From Saccharibacillus sp. JS10 (GTDB taxonomy: Bacteria > Bacillota > Bacilli > Paenibacillales > Paenibacillaceae): a DNA stretch of 64,000 bases. Made by a program: the position numbers and the translations under genes. The notes under the pieces are model-generated. The model was not told the origin of the DNA. It searched no databases and worked only from the letters and a program-made list of their open reading frames with translations. Shown here in pieces: positions 47,167 to 56,928 of the stretch (position 1 is the first letter of the stretch; the number at the start of each line of letters is the position of its first letter). The DNA is taken from positions 558,001-622,000 of the forward strand of contig NZ_JANFNS010000001.1 of the NCBI RefSeq assembly GCF_024436065.1. Direction: 5' to 3'.

Positions 47167-47806
47167 GGGATTCGGTCTCCTTTTCATTTTCGAGATAATA
47201 AGCCAAACTCAGCAAGTCCGTCGTGAAATCGGCGGTATGAATCCGAACTTCATTGGGGACTTTAAGTACGGTTGGCGCAAAGTTCAAAATCGCTTCGATT
47301 CCCGCTGCAACTAGTTGATCAGCAACACGCTGTGCTTCCGAGTCGGGAACTGTAATGATGCCAACGCGTATATTTTTTTCGATCACTGTACCTTTAAGTT
47401 CTTCGATCGGTTGTACCGTCAACATATTGATTTTGCTGCCGATTTTGGGTGTGTAGGAATCGAATACGGCTACAATCTTCATGCTTTCTTTTAAATACAT
47501 ATTGTAGTTGGACAGCGCATGTCCCAGATTACCGGCTCCGATCAGAGCTACATTAATCTGACGATCCAATTTGAGAATATGGCGAATTTGTTCGATCAAA
47601 TAAGAAACGTCATAGCCGATCCCTTTGCGACCAAAATCACCGAAGTAAGCAAGATCTTTGCGGATTTGCGCGGGATTCAGATCCAACTTTTGTCCCAGTT
47701 CTTGCGACGATACGGTCAACACTTCTCTTTTATGCAATTCAGTCAAATGACGTAGATAAACGGGAAGTCTGCGAACGACGGCTTCCGAAATTTTTTCCGC
47801 TTTCAT
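47153..47806 (-). CDS. rex: Redox-sensing transcriptional repressor Rex
   Basis: The 217-residue protein has an N-terminal winged-helix DNA-binding domain (EAVVRRLPVYLRHLTELH...VSSQELGQKLDLNPAQIRKDLAYFGDFGRKGIGYDV) and an NAD(H)-binding Rossmann domain with ALIGAGNLGHAL. It represses fermentation and respiration genes when NADH/NAD+ is low. The ATG at 47806 has GGGAGG upstream; a longer frame lacks an RBS. It lies 23 bp after dinG. I found no Rex operator (TTGTGA-n6-TCACAA type) in the window. Confidence 0.96.
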   Translation of the reverse strand: MKAEKISEAVVRRLPVYLRHLTELHKREVLTVSSQELGQKLDLNPAQIRKDLAYFGDFGRKGIGYDVSYLIEQIRHILKLDRQINVALIGAGNLGHALSNYNMYLKESMKIVAVFDSYTPKIGSKINMLTVQPIEELKGTVIEKNIRVGIITVPDSEAQRVADQLVAAGIEAILNFAPTVLKVPNEVRIHTADFTTDLLSLAYYLENEKETESHDND

Positions 47807-47829
47807 CCAAATTTCCTCCCAGGGAAAAA

Positions 47830-50694
47830 TTAATCTCTTTTTTGTTCCGGCTCTAGCCACTGCTCTACTCTCGGCACAATCTGATCAAGAGCCATATGTT
47901 CCATTTTAGGACCCGGAAGCGAATATAAAAAGTACTTACCGTAATAAGATTCAATGACGCGCGTATCGTATACGATAACAATCCCGCGGTCGCGCCGGGT
48001 ACGGACTAGACGACCAAATCCTTGCTTGAAACGAATAACGGCTTGAGGAACCGACAACTTGATAAAAGGATTCAAATTTTGTCGTTTCAGCAATTCGCTT
48101 TTGGCTTCAAGCAGCGGATGACTAGGTGGTTGGAACGGCAAACGTACGATTGCCAAGCAAGTTAACGCATCGCCCGGAATATCGACCCCTTCCCAAAAAC
48201 TGCTCGTACCCAGTAACACAGATTGCGAACTTTCAACGAAACGCCGCGTCAAGCGGCTTCGGCTTCCGCTGTCTACCCCTTGCCCAATAAGCGAAATGCT
48301 CGATGAAGCCAGCAATTCTTTTAACGGTTCGTATACTTGGCGGAGCATCCGGTAAGACGTAAACAACACTAACATCCGTCCTTGCGTCGCAATCGCCGTT
48401 CGCGCAAGCGAATCGGTGAGCGCCGCCAAAAATGCCGCGTCGGCTGTTTGCCCTTTTACGCTTGGGAAATCTCTTGGAACGATCAATAAGGCTTGCTCCC
48501 GGTAATTAAACGGCGACGGTAACACTTCGGTTAACAGCCGTTTTTGCGAAGATGCTTCGCGAAGACCGAGTTGATCGATCATATAATCGAACTTTTTGTC
48601 TACCGCGAGCGTCGCCGACGTTAGCACGATACTTTTCTTTTTATCGAAAAAGTGCTTCTGAAGCTGCGCGCTAACATCGATCGGCACGGCATACATCTGG
48701 AGCGATTTGCTTTTGAACTGCGAACTGCCTTCTAGCCAATACACCGTACTTCCGTCATCTAGCCGCATGAAGAATCGCAGCGACTCTCTCGCTTCGGACA
48801 AGTCTTTGAACAAGCCGGAAATATCGGTCGCCAAGCCTTCCGCCGTATAATCGCCGCTATCTTCTTTCACCGAAGAAGCCAGTCGTTCGCCTCGGCGAAT
48901 CACTTCGCCAAGCCCCACATAGACCTGATCTTCCAGTGTTGATAACGTATCCCAACCTTTTGGATATTCGCCGGCGGTTAACCGCAGCGTATGCTGCCCC
49001 GCTTCCGGTGCGGATGGATCAACTTTTTGCGGAAGTAGCGTGTAGAGCAGTTCGGTCAGCTTGTCCCAGCTTTCTTTGGCATCGATCAATTCAGGAATAA
49101 TCTCATCAATCGAACGGGTCCAATCGTTTTTCTTCTCATGACCGATCCTTCCAAGCAACTGGCGCAGCGCCGATAATTGCCCGTTTTTCGAATCTTTGTA
49201 CAGACGCGTCATGGAATGAACAAACGAAAAGTATTTCAAGTTCAGACCCAGATGCTTGCCTGCCACATCTTCAAGATGATGCGCTTCGTCAATGACCAAT
49301 CGATCATATGCCGGTAGCAATTGATCGTCGGCTTTGACATCGGAGAACAATTTGGAGTGGTTCGTTACGACGACGTCCGCCATGGTCGCTTCGTGTTTGG
49401 CACGGTAATAGAAGCAACTGCGGAACCATGGGCAAGCGCGTCCAAGGCAAGAATCAGTCTCACTGGCAACCGTATCCCAAAAGTCTTGTCCACGTCCGAT
49501 CCCCAAGTTTAACTCTTCGTCATCACCGCTTTGCGTACGTGTTAGCCAGACGATAAGCTGGGCAGAGGTCATCGCATCGTCGGCAGGATGGACAAATTCG
49601 CGTCGATCGATTTTTTGTTCTAATTTTCGCATACACAAATAATGCTGACGACCTTTGAACACGGATGCCCGAAACTCAAAAGGAACTACGCGTGTCAAAA
49701 GCGGAACATCGCGTTCGCGTAATTGTTCTTGCAAGTTGATCGTATGCGTACTGATCATGACTTTGCGATCATGACGAACACTCTCGTAAATAGACGGAAT
49801 CAAATAACCGAGCGACTTGCCTGTGCCGGTTCCTGCCTCGATCAGCAGATGCTTATCGCTACCGAATGCTTCTTCCACTTTTTCGAACATGATATTTTGC
49901 GATTCACGTTCTTCATAGCCGGGAAGCTCTTCGCGCAAATTATGCTGCACTTGTTCCAGGAAATCGGCAAACGAAAGATCTTCAAGCGGATTGCCGTCTC
50001 GAAGTTCCCGTGCAGGAGGCACTTCTGCCCATTCGCCTGCTTTTAAAGCAAATTGACGATAAAACTTGAATTCTCCGCCATCGGGAAGCGGTTCAAGTTC
50101 TTTTTCTTCGACCAACGTCTGAAAGAACCAACCCAGATCGCTATCGCCTTGTAGCAATTCGGCAACTCGTTGAAGCGTAATGAGCGGAAGCGACCTTGCT
50201 TCTTCCAAACACTCCAAAAAAACGTGCGCGGTCGCTAACGCATCGCTATCGGCTTGATGCGGTCGCTCATGCGGAACGCCAAATTGCGAAGCAACAGCAC
50301 CCAATTGGTAACTTGTAATCGAAGGGTATAAAATACGCAACAAGTCGATCGTATCCAAAATACGCCCGGTAAAAGGCAAATATCCGGTCTGATCGAGTGC
50401 ACGCTGTAAAAATCCAAAATCGAACGCTACATTATGTCCGATCAGAACGGCATCATCAAGTAGCGGAATCATTCCGAGAATCGCTTCATCCAACCCGGGA
50501 GCTTCGCCGAGCTGCGCTTCTTCAATTCCTGTTAATTCGGAAATAAACGAAGGAAGCGGGACGCCGGGATTCACTAAAGATTGGTACGTCTCGACGATCT
50601 CAAGATCGTGATCGATTACGCTGAGTCCAATCTGAATGATCGCATCCGTTGCTTGAGTGCCTGTCGTTTCAAAATCCAGCACGGCAAATTTCAT
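47830..50694 (-). CDS. dinG: DinG-family helicase with N-terminal DEDD exonuclease domain
   Basis: The 954-residue protein has a DnaQ-type exonuclease domain at residues 1-170 (FAVLDFETTGTQ, IGHNVAFDFGFL, PHQADSDALATAH) and an XPD-like superfamily 2 helicase with Walker A IEAGTGTGKS near 288, VIDEAHHLED, and a C-terminal VRLPFQPPSHP and QGFGRLVRTRRDRG. Four cysteines in the right order for an XPD-type Fe-S cluster are present (one in HYLCMRKL and three in SCLGRACPWFRSC). In Firmicutes this fusion is the usual DinG. The ATG at 50694 begins the exonuclease motif; RBS AAAGGA is 12 bases away. Confidence 0.95.
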   Translation of the reverse strand: MKFAVLDFETTGTQATDAIIQIGLSVIDHDLEIVETYQSLVNPGVPLPSFISELTGIEEAQLGEAPGLDEAILGMIPLLDDAVLIGHNVAFDFGFLQRALDQTGYLPFTGRILDTIDLLRILYPSITSYQLGAVASQFGVPHERPHQADSDALATAHVFLECLEEARSLPLITLQRVAELLQGDSDLGWFFQTLVEEKELEPLPDGGEFKFYRQFALKAGEWAEVPPARELRDGNPLEDLSFADFLEQVQHNLREELPGYEERESQNIMFEKVEEAFGSDKHLLIEAGTGTGKSLGYLIPSIYESVRHDRKVMISTHTINLQEQLRERDVPLLTRVVPFEFRASVFKGRQHYLCMRKLEQKIDRREFVHPADDAMTSAQLIVWLTRTQSGDDEELNLGIGRGQDFWDTVASETDSCLGRACPWFRSCFYYRAKHEATMADVVVTNHSKLFSDVKADDQLLPAYDRLVIDEAHHLEDVAGKHLGLNLKYFSFVHSMTRLYKDSKNGQLSALRQLLGRIGHEKKNDWTRSIDEIIPELIDAKESWDKLTELLYTLLPQKVDPSAPEAGQHTLRLTAGEYPKGWDTLSTLEDQVYVGLGEVIRRGERLASSVKEDSGDYTAEGLATDISGLFKDLSEARESLRFFMRLDDGSTVYWLEGSSQFKSKSLQMYAVPIDVSAQLQKHFFDKKKSIVLTSATLAVDKKFDYMIDQLGLREASSQKRLLTEVLPSPFNYREQALLIVPRDFPSVKGQTADAAFLAALTDSLARTAIATQGRMLVLFTSYRMLRQVYEPLKELLASSSISLIGQGVDSGSRSRLTRRFVESSQSVLLGTSSFWEGVDIPGDALTCLAIVRLPFQPPSHPLLEAKSELLKRQNLNPFIKLSVPQAVIRFKQGFGRLVRTRRDRGIVIVYDTRVIESYYGKYFLYSLPGPKMEHMALDQIVPRVEQWLEPEQKRD

Positions 50695-50908
50695 GGTGTC
50701 GATAAATCCTTTCAATCGGTTTTCCTTACCAGCATACCAGAGAAATCGTAGTTTGGGAAATTCTTCACCACTTCCAAGTTCGTAGAGAAAGTGCCTTGTC
50801 ACCCACCGTTAGCGAACACAAACGGCGACTTCCAAGCCATCCTCGAAAGCAAGGATTGCCGGAGCCGCCGCTTGGGCGATCTTCAGTATAATCAGATGAT
50901 TTCAGTCT

Positions 50909-51292
50909 TTAACGAATCGTTGCGTGGACTTCTTTTGCCGCCGTCTCGACCGCACGGTTGCCAGCATCAACGAATACGACTCTTGGTTCATGCGTCAATG
51001 CCTCTTCATTCGACATCGAAGCGTATGAAATAATAATAACCGTATCACCTGGTTGTACCTTACGCGCTGCTGCGCCGTTCAAGCAGATTACACCGCTACC
51101 GCGTTCGCCCGGAATGACATAAGTCTCCAAGCGTTCGCCGTTATTGTTATCCACGATCTGAACTTTTTCGTTCTCCAGCAGATCCGCCGCATCCATCAAA
51201 TCACGGTCGATGGTAATACTGCCTACGTAATTCAGATTGGCTTCCGTTACGGTCGCACGGTGAATTTTGGATTTCATCATCGTTCTATACAT
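50909..51292 (-). CDS. panD: Aspartate 1-decarboxylase
   Basis: The 127-residue pyruvoyl enzyme makes beta-alanine for pantothenate. It self-cleaves at Gly-Ser in NYVGSITID (residues ~22-30), and Lys in [15 protein letters not shown] is the conserved active-site lysine. Other family blocks are [26 protein letters not shown] and [10 protein letters not shown]. Its ATG overlaps the panC stop by eight bases with AAAGGAGG upstream. Last gene of panBCD. Confidence 0.97.
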   Translation of the reverse strand: MYRTMMKSKIHRATVTEANLNYVGSITIDRDLMDAADLLENEKVQIVDNNNGERLETYVIPGERGSGVICLNGAAARKVQPGDTVIIISYASMSNEEALTHEPRVVFVDAGNRAVETAAKEVHATIR

Positions 51293-52199
51293 GCAAAGGA
51301 ACCTCCTTTAACTTCATAATATGATTATCGATCAAGCGAGTTGAACCGAATTTTACGGCTACTGCCAAAATAATCGATTGTTCCGACAAACGCAAAGATT
51401 TCATCGTTTGATCATCATCAAGCGGCTTTAAATTCGGAAACGTCAGCAATTCAACATAGTCGATCACAGCAAGAGGCGAAGCTTCAATCGTAGCTGTCAC
51501 TTCCGAGACGATCTCAGCTGGGGTCGCGTCTGCCTCCTGCTGAATTTTAGCTTCTGCCGTTTGAAGTGAACGTGACAATACCAAAGCTTCACGGCGCTCG
51601 TCCTCACTCAAATATACGTTTCGCGAGCTAAGCGCCAGCCCGTCTTCTTCCCGCACGATTGGACAAGGGACGATCTTCACGTCCATATTCAGATCATTCA
51701 CCATTTTTTGCAGTACCGCAACCTGCTGGGCGTCTTTGGCGCCAAAAAAAGCTTGATCCGGCTTAACGATATTGAACAGTTTTGAGACAACCGTCGCCAC
51801 TCCATCAAAATGCCCGGGACGCGAAGCGCCGCATAAACGCTCGGTAACACCGGTCACCGTTACTGTCGTTTTTCGTTCTTCCGGATACATTTCATCGACA
51901 GAAGGCATAAATACAAGATCGACACCTTCGCGCTCCGCAAGCTGTAGATCCGCTTCTTCGCTACGCGGGTAGCGATCCAAATCTTCGTTGGCTCCAAATT
52001 GAATCGGATTGACGAAGATACTCAGTACGGAAATGCCGCTTTCTTGCCGGGAACGGCGCAGCAAACTTGCATGACCTTCATGCAGATAGCCCATTGTCGG
52101 AACGAATCCGATTTTAGGGTCTGCACCTAGATTACGACGTTCTTCTTTTAGTTGAGCGATCCATGTGCGTGCTTCCGTGATTGTTTTTGCAATTTTCAT
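51285..52199 (-). CDS. panC: Pantothenate synthetase
   Basis: The 304-residue enzyme joins pantoate and beta-alanine with ATP. Motifs: [18 protein letters not shown] (HIGH-type), [52 protein letters not shown], and [11 protein letters not shown]. It overlaps the end of panB by four bases and panD by eight. Confidence 0.97.
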   Translation of the reverse strand: MKIAKTITEARTWIAQLKEERRNLGADPKIGFVPTMGYLHEGHASLLRRSRQESGISVLSIFVNPIQFGANEDLDRYPRSEEADLQLAEREGVDLVFMPSVDEMYPEERKTTVTVTGVTERLCGASRPGHFDGVATVVSKLFNIVKPDQAFFGAKDAQQVAVLQKMVNDLNMDVKIVPCPIVREEDGLALSSRNVYLSEDERREALVLSRSLQTAEAKIQQEADATPAEIVSEVTATIEASPLAVIDYVELLTFPNLKPLDDDQTMKSLRLSEQSIILAVAVKFGSTRLIDNHIMKLKEVPLHV

Positions 52200-53125
52200 G
52201 ACTTCGCGCCTACCTTTTGTTCATCGGCAGCTTGTAATTGATTTTGCTGTGTAGCTGGTTCGGAAGTTCCTCCGCCGTATAACGAATCAAGAGATTCGCT
52301 TACGCCGTCGTCCGCTTTAAATATATGGGATTCAGCAGGGAAAGCACCGCTTTTGACTTCATTGACGTAATCTTGAATACCGCCGCGAATTTGTTCGCCG
52401 ATATTGGCAAATGTTTTGACGAAGCGTTTTTCCATATAAGGCGAAGCGTACTTCACCACATCATGGAATACCAGCACTTGACCGTCGCATTGTCGACCTG
52501 CACCGATGCCAATCGTCGGAATCGATAGTTCGCGCGAAATGATAGCAGCCGTTTCTTCTGCCACTAACTCCAGTACAACCGCGAATGCGCCTGCGGCTTC
52601 GAGAGCTTTGGCTTCTTCCATCAGACGCTTCGCATCTGCGGCGTCTTTGCCTTGTACGCGGTAACCGCCAATCGTATTGACCGATTGAGGCGTCAAGCCG
52701 ATATGTCCCAAGACCGGAACGCCCGATTGGACAATACGTTTGACCGCGTCGGCGATTTCAAGTCCGCCTTCCATTTTGACCGCGTGAGCATGACCTTCTT
52801 GCATCAAACGGCGTACGCCTTTGAGCGTCTCATCGATACTTCCGTGGTAGGTCATAAAAGGCATGTCCGCTACAATAAAAGTCTGCGTGGCTCCGCGTGC
52901 GGTTGCTCTGGAGTGATAGACCATATCGTCTAATGTCACGGGAATCGTCGAATCGTATCCGAGTACGACATTGCCCAGTGAATCGCCGACCAAGATCATA
53001 TCGATACCGGCTTCTTCTGCAAGTTTTGCCGATGGATAATCATAAGCGGTAATCATCGTAAGCGGTTCTTTTTGCTGCTTCATTTTTCGAATTTTCACTA
53101 CGTTTAACGGTTTCTTGACTGTCAT
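52196..53125 (-). CDS. panB: 3-methyl-2-oxobutanoate hydroxymethyltransferase
   Basis: The 309-residue enzyme (from the ATG at 53125, AAAAAGGAG ten bases upstream) makes ketopantoate. Family blocks: MITAYDYPSAKLAEEAGIDMILVGDSLGNVVLGYDSTIPVTL, VADMPFMTYHGS, VKMEGGLEIADAV, GHIGLTPQSVN and IGIGAGRQCDGQVLVFHD. Upstream codons without RBS overlap the leader and are excluded. It is the first gene of panBCD and follows a 336-bp leader region with a terminator. Confidence 0.97.
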   Translation of the reverse strand: MTVKKPLNVVKIRKMKQQKEPLTMITAYDYPSAKLAEEAGIDMILVGDSLGNVVLGYDSTIPVTLDDMVYHSRATARGATQTFIVADMPFMTYHGSIDETLKGVRRLMQEGHAHAVKMEGGLEIADAVKRIVQSGVPVLGHIGLTPQSVNTIGGYRVQGKDAADAKRLMEEAKALEAAGAFAVVLELVAEETAAIISRELSIPTIGIGAGRQCDGQVLVFHDVVKYASPYMEKRFVKTFANIGEQIRGGIQDYVNEVKSGAFPAESHIFKADDGVSESLDSLYGGGTSEPATQQNQLQAADEQKVGAKS

Positions 53126-53461
53126 TGAGGTTGGCTCCTTTTTGGGAATAGTGGAGGCATTTTGCAAAGAACTTACAACTTCATCCAACGCAAAAAGCCT
53201 TTTGCTGTCACCAAAAGGGCCGAAAGGTAAAGAAGAAACGGGATATAAGGATTCGCTTCTCCCTTCTGTCTCGGTCCTTGATAGGCTCAGAGCAGAACTA
53301 CAGGGCGTACTTAGGCGACATTTCGCCTGATCAAACTATTATCGTGCCTAACTTATCCTTAATGGGTAGTGCAGTTCGGTCATAATGCCGATACCGCCTC
53401 CACATCGTCAGTATATCAAATGTGTAGAGTGAAATCACGTCTAAGCGTTATTCTCTACTCT
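53126..53461 (-). promoter_or_regulatory. Structured leader upstream of panBCD with attenuator-like terminator
   Basis: There is no gene in this stretch. The minus-strand RNA contains a TTAGGC/GCCTAA pairing that excludes the local hairpin AGGCGA-AATG-TCGCCT, and close to panB a terminator (53220-53192): GCCCTTTTG, loop GTGACAG, CAAAAGGC, then UUUUU. About 66 bp separate it from the panB ATG, with no convincing promoter in between, so readthrough control is plausible. A pan-type RNA motif is known upstream of pantothenate genes in Firmicutes; I cannot confirm that this is one. Confidence 0.5.
53192..53220 (-). terminator. Intrinsic terminator just before panB
   Basis: Stem GCCCTTTTG with CAAAAGGC (one bulged C), loop of seven, then UUUUUGCG. 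It may end the birA transcript or act as an attenuator for panBCD. Confidence 0.75.
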
Positions 53462-54466
53462 TTATCTTTTATGATTCGGATCAAATTCGACTTCGCCTGA
53501 ATAGACAGGAATCTCTTGCCCATCTTCGGTCTTGATCATCAGCTCGCCTTGCTGACCTAGACCTTGCGCAATACCTCGGCGTTCACCGCGTACATCACGT
53601 ACCACAATTTCGCGTCCCAAAGTGACGCTAAGCGATTCCCATAATAGACGAATGGGTTCAAAACCTTCTTCGTTATAGAGCTTGTATAACATTTCAAATT
53701 CGTTCATTACAGCCGCGATCAAAAGCGAACGATCGGTATCAACGCCGGACTCACGCCGGATCGAGGTGACTTTACTGCGTAATTCTTCGGGATAATCGGT
53801 TTCTTCCAGGTTGGCATCGATCCCGATGCCCATAATGCAGTGTCTTACGCGTCCGTCTTCAACGACGGCTTCCAGCAAAATACCACATAGCTTTCGACCG
53901 TCTATCAGCAAATCGTTCGGCCATTTAATGCCTGCTTCTACACCGGTCACACCGCGAATCGCGCGGCATACCGCAACTGCCGTGAGTAACGTAAGCTGCG
54001 GAACAGCTGTTAGCGGACCTTCCGGACGCAGTACCGCGCTCATCCATATTCCAAGCCCCGGCGGAGAATGCCAAACGCGACCTTGCCGCCCACGACCGGA
54101 CGATTGTTCTTCCGCGATAATGAGCGTGCCTTCCAGCGCACCTTCTCGCGCTTTTTTCTCGGCTTCGGTCTGCGTAGAGTCAGTCTTTGCCAAAACGGTC
54201 AGTTGCCGTCCAAACACAGTCGTCGTTAATGCGGATTCGATACGCTGCGCATGAAGCGCGGCATGAGACGCCATAAGCCGATAGCCGAGTTTGGGCGAAG
54301 CTTCAAACCGGTACCCGGCTTCTTTTAGCCGCCCGATCTGCTTCCATACAGCGGTGCGGCTGACGCCAAGCACGCGGCTGATTTCTTCGCCGGATACGTA
54401 GTCTCCGTCAGCAGCTTCAAACATCGATAAAAGCGGATGTTTGGGTTCCTTTTGAGAATCCGTCAT
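53462..54466 (-). CDS. birA: Bifunctional biotin-protein ligase/biotin operon repressor
   Basis: The 334-residue protein has an N-terminal winged helix (SGEEISRVLGVSRTAVWKQIGRLKEAGY), a central ligase domain with GRGRQGRVWHSPPGLGIWMS (biotinyl-AMP loop) and IKWPNDLLIDGRKLCGIL, and an SH3-like C-terminal domain. It activates biotin and attaches it to carboxylases and can repress biotin genes. RBS AAGGAGG. The start is 14 bp after the cca stop, so co-transcription is likely. Confidence 0.95.
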   Translation of the reverse strand: MTDSQKEPKHPLLSMFEAADGDYVSGEEISRVLGVSRTAVWKQIGRLKEAGYRFEASPKLGYRLMASHAALHAQRIESALTTTVFGRQLTVLAKTDSTQTEAEKKAREGALEGTLIIAEEQSSGRGRQGRVWHSPPGLGIWMSAVLRPEGPLTAVPQLTLLTAVAVCRAIRGVTGVEAGIKWPNDLLIDGRKLCGILLEAVVEDGRVRHCIMGIGIDANLEETDYPEELRSKVTSIRRESGVDTDRSLLIAAVMNEFEMLYKLYNEEGFEPIRLLWESLSVTLGREIVVRDVRGERRGIAQGLGQQGELMIKTEDGQEIPVYSGEVEFDPNHKR

Positions 54467-54480
54467 GTGTCTTCGCCTCC

Positions 54481-55761
54481 TTATCGGCTATCGTCTTTTG
54501 CAAAGTTTGCGTCAATTTCTTCGAGTGCCTTCAACAAATCCGCTCGTTCGTTTTGTACATGACCGAGTGCCACCGATTCCAACAATCGACGAATATAGAT
54601 CCCCAGCCATGCGCCGGGTTTACGCTTAAGTGCAGCGACAATATCGTTACCACTGAGCGCAAGATCGCGCGGCGTATCTACCGGAATCCATTTAAGCCAA
54701 GTACTTGCTTGCCGAATCAGATCAGCGGAGTCATCGGTTGTCGCTTGCAGATGATCGCGATATTGAATCCAAAGCTTGACCGATTCACGTCCATGATCCA
54801 GAACACAGCGAACCAGAGTCAAACGAAGTTGTGCATCGTCGCTCTCATTAACCTTATTCATCGCTTCGTCGATTCGTATCAATACCGAGACTGATTTGGC
54901 AAAACTCCCAGAAAACGTCCAACTTTTCATCAACGCTTCGGCTTGTTCACCGGGAACTCCAAATGCTTGAAGCAGCGCTGCCCAGCGGAGTTCCGCAGGT
55001 TGAGCCGGCAATCTATCCAAGAGTTGCATCATTGGATGTTGCAACTGCGTTGTTGTCCAATTGATTTTCGATGTCGCTAACAGATTACTGTCTGCAAGCA
55101 TCTTGATTCCAAAAGTCGGCTGAGCGCCCGCTATCATTTTTTCCAATTCGACGCGGATCCGCTCGGCTGCGATATACGCCATATTGCCTCGTAGCTCTAA
55201 CAACGCTTCCCATGTGCTCTTTTCCCATTCAAAAGCAAATACAGACGCAAAACGAACGCCGCGCAGCATACGCAGCGCGTCTTCCCGAAATCGCTCTCGG
55301 GCGTCACCGACCGAACGAATCTTTTTGCGCTGTAGATCGACTTGTCCTTCATAAGGATCAACCAATGATCCATCAGACAATCGGGCAATCGCGTTAATCG
55401 TAAAATCGCGACGTTGTAAATCCTCATCCAATGATCGAACAAACGTCACTTCTTCCGGACGGCGAAAGTCTTTATATTCGCTTTCCGTGCGAAAAGTCGT
55501 CACTTCAAAAGGAATTTTGTCGATCACGACCGTGATCGTGCCATGTTCGATCCCTGTCGGAACCGTTCGTTCGAATAACTTTTCGACTTCTTGCGGCGTC
55601 GCCGACGTTGCAATATCCATATCATGAACAGGGCGACCGATTAATTCATCGCGGACGCAGCCGCCTACCCAACAAGCGGTATATCCACCTGCTTCGAGCG
55701 TCAGCAAAATATGTTCACTGAGCTGAGCTTGCTTGAAGTCCGCATGTTTCCACTGCGTCAC
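54481..55761 (-). CDS. cca: CCA tRNA nucleotidyltransferase
   Basis: The 426-residue class II nucleotidyltransferase adds or repairs the CCA end of tRNAs. It has WVGGCVRDELIGRPVHDMDIATSATPQEV with the catalytic DxD, RRDFTINAIA, and DPYEGQVDLQRKKIRSVGDARERFREDALRMLRGVRFAS. The start is a GTG at 55761 six bases after the bshA stop, with GGAG upstream. The order bshA-cca-birA matches B. subtilis. Confidence 0.96.
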   Translation of the reverse strand: MTQWKHADFKQAQLSEHILLTLEAGGYTACWVGGCVRDELIGRPVHDMDIATSATPQEVEKLFERTVPTGIEHGTITVVIDKIPFEVTTFRTESEYKDFRRPEEVTFVRSLDEDLQRRDFTINAIARLSDGSLVDPYEGQVDLQRKKIRSVGDARERFREDALRMLRGVRFASVFAFEWEKSTWEALLELRGNMAYIAAERIRVELEKMIAGAQPTFGIKMLADSNLLATSKINWTTTQLQHPMMQLLDRLPAQPAELRWAALLQAFGVPGEQAEALMKSWTFSGSFAKSVSVLIRIDEAMNKVNESDDAQLRLTLVRCVLDHGRESVKLWIQYRDHLQATTDDSADLIRQASTWLKWIPVDTPRDLALSGNDIVAALKRKPGAWLGIYIRRLLESVALGHVQNERADLLKALEEIDANFAKDDSR

Positions 55762-55767
55762 ATCGTT

Positions 55768-56901
55768 TCACTCCGTTTCAAGTACCCGATAATAAATCTC
55801 TTCATACTCGCGCATAATTTTTTGATCGCAAAATTGCGTATGTGCGCGATCCAGGCAAGCTTCACGCATTTCAGCTTTTTTCGCCGGGTCGCTAAGTAGC
55901 GAAATCGCATAAGACGCCATCGCTTCAGTGTCGCCGATTGGAGCCAAGTACCCGGTTATGCCGTGTTGCACAAGCTCCGGAATACCGCCCGCTTCTGAGC
56001 CGACCGTCGGAACGCCGCACGCCATCGCTTCCAAAGCTACGAGTCCAAAACTTTCTTTTTCCGAAGGCAATAACAAAATATCCGCAAGCGAAATGACTTG
56101 AGCGATCTCATCTTGTTTGCCCAAAAAATGAACCCGGTCTTCCAGCCCTAATTCCCGAATTTTGCTTTGGACTTTAGGCATATCCGGCCCTTCGCCCACA
56201 AGCAGCAACTTCGAAGGCATTTCGCGGTTCACTTTATCGAACACTTCGATCACGTCAGGTACGCGTTTGACGGGACGGAAATTCGAGATGTGCATTAAAA
56301 TCTTTTCTTCAGGTGCCGCAAATTCACTGCGCAACGTCGAGACTTCGCGCGGGTAATACACTCTTTTATCGATAAAGTTATACGTCAGATCAATATCGCG
56401 CGTGATATCCAAAGCTTGCCGAGTCTGACCGATCAGATCTGCCGATACCGCCGTAACGGCATCGCTTCGATTGATCGCAAGCGCGATCAGATCTTTGAGC
56501 GTCTCGTCTTGTCCAAGCACCGTAATATCGGTACCGTGCAGCGTCGTGACGATCTTCAAATCTTCTCCGACCATTTGCTTCGCCAGATACGCGCATACCG
56601 CGTGAGGAACGGCATAATGCACATGCAAAATATCGAGTTTTTCGCGTTTGACCACTTGAGCCATTTTGGATGCCAACGATAAATCATAAGGCGGATACCG
56701 GAATACGTAATAATCGCTGACTTCCACTTCGTGGTAATGAATATTTTTATGAAAAGCACCTAGCCGGAACGGGATGCTATGCGTAATAAAATGGACTTCG
56801 TGCCCTTTTTCCGCCAACAATTTGCCCAATTCCGTCGCTACTACGCCCGAACCCCCAAGCGAAGGGTAGCAAGTGATGCCTATTTTGAGTACGTCTTTCA
56901 T
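55768..56901 (-). CDS. bshA: N-acetyl-alpha-D-glucosaminyl L-malate synthase (bacillithiol)
   Basis: The 377-residue GT4 glycosyltransferase makes GlcNAc-malate, the first step of bacillithiol synthesis. The N-terminal part has GITCYPSLGGSGVVATELGKLLAEKGHEVHF and HVHYAVPHAV; the C-terminal part has SNFRPVKRV and the E-x7-E motif PSEKESFGLVALEAMACGVPTVGSEAGGIPE. The neighbours bshB1 and cca match the bacilli arrangement. RBS AAAGGGG. Confidence 0.96.
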   Translation of the reverse strand: MKDVLKIGITCYPSLGGSGVVATELGKLLAEKGHEVHFITHSIPFRLGAFHKNIHYHEVEVSDYYVFRYPPYDLSLASKMAQVVKREKLDILHVHYAVPHAVCAYLAKQMVGEDLKIVTTLHGTDITVLGQDETLKDLIALAINRSDAVTAVSADLIGQTRQALDITRDIDLTYNFIDKRVYYPREVSTLRSEFAAPEEKILMHISNFRPVKRVPDVIEVFDKVNREMPSKLLLVGEGPDMPKVQSKIRELGLEDRVHFLGKQDEIAQVISLADILLLPSEKESFGLVALEAMACGVPTVGSEAGGIPELVQHGITGYLAPIGDTEAMASYAISLLSDPAKKAEMREACLDRAHTQFCDQKIMREYEEIYYRVLETE

Positions 56902-56928
56902 GAATGCCGGAACCCCTTTCTCGCTGCG

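Noticed and set aside
50800-50880. Nested hairpin between panD and dinG as terminator
   Set aside because: CCAAGC/GCTTGG and ATCCT/AGGAT stems exist, but they are interrupted and have no U-tract on either strand.
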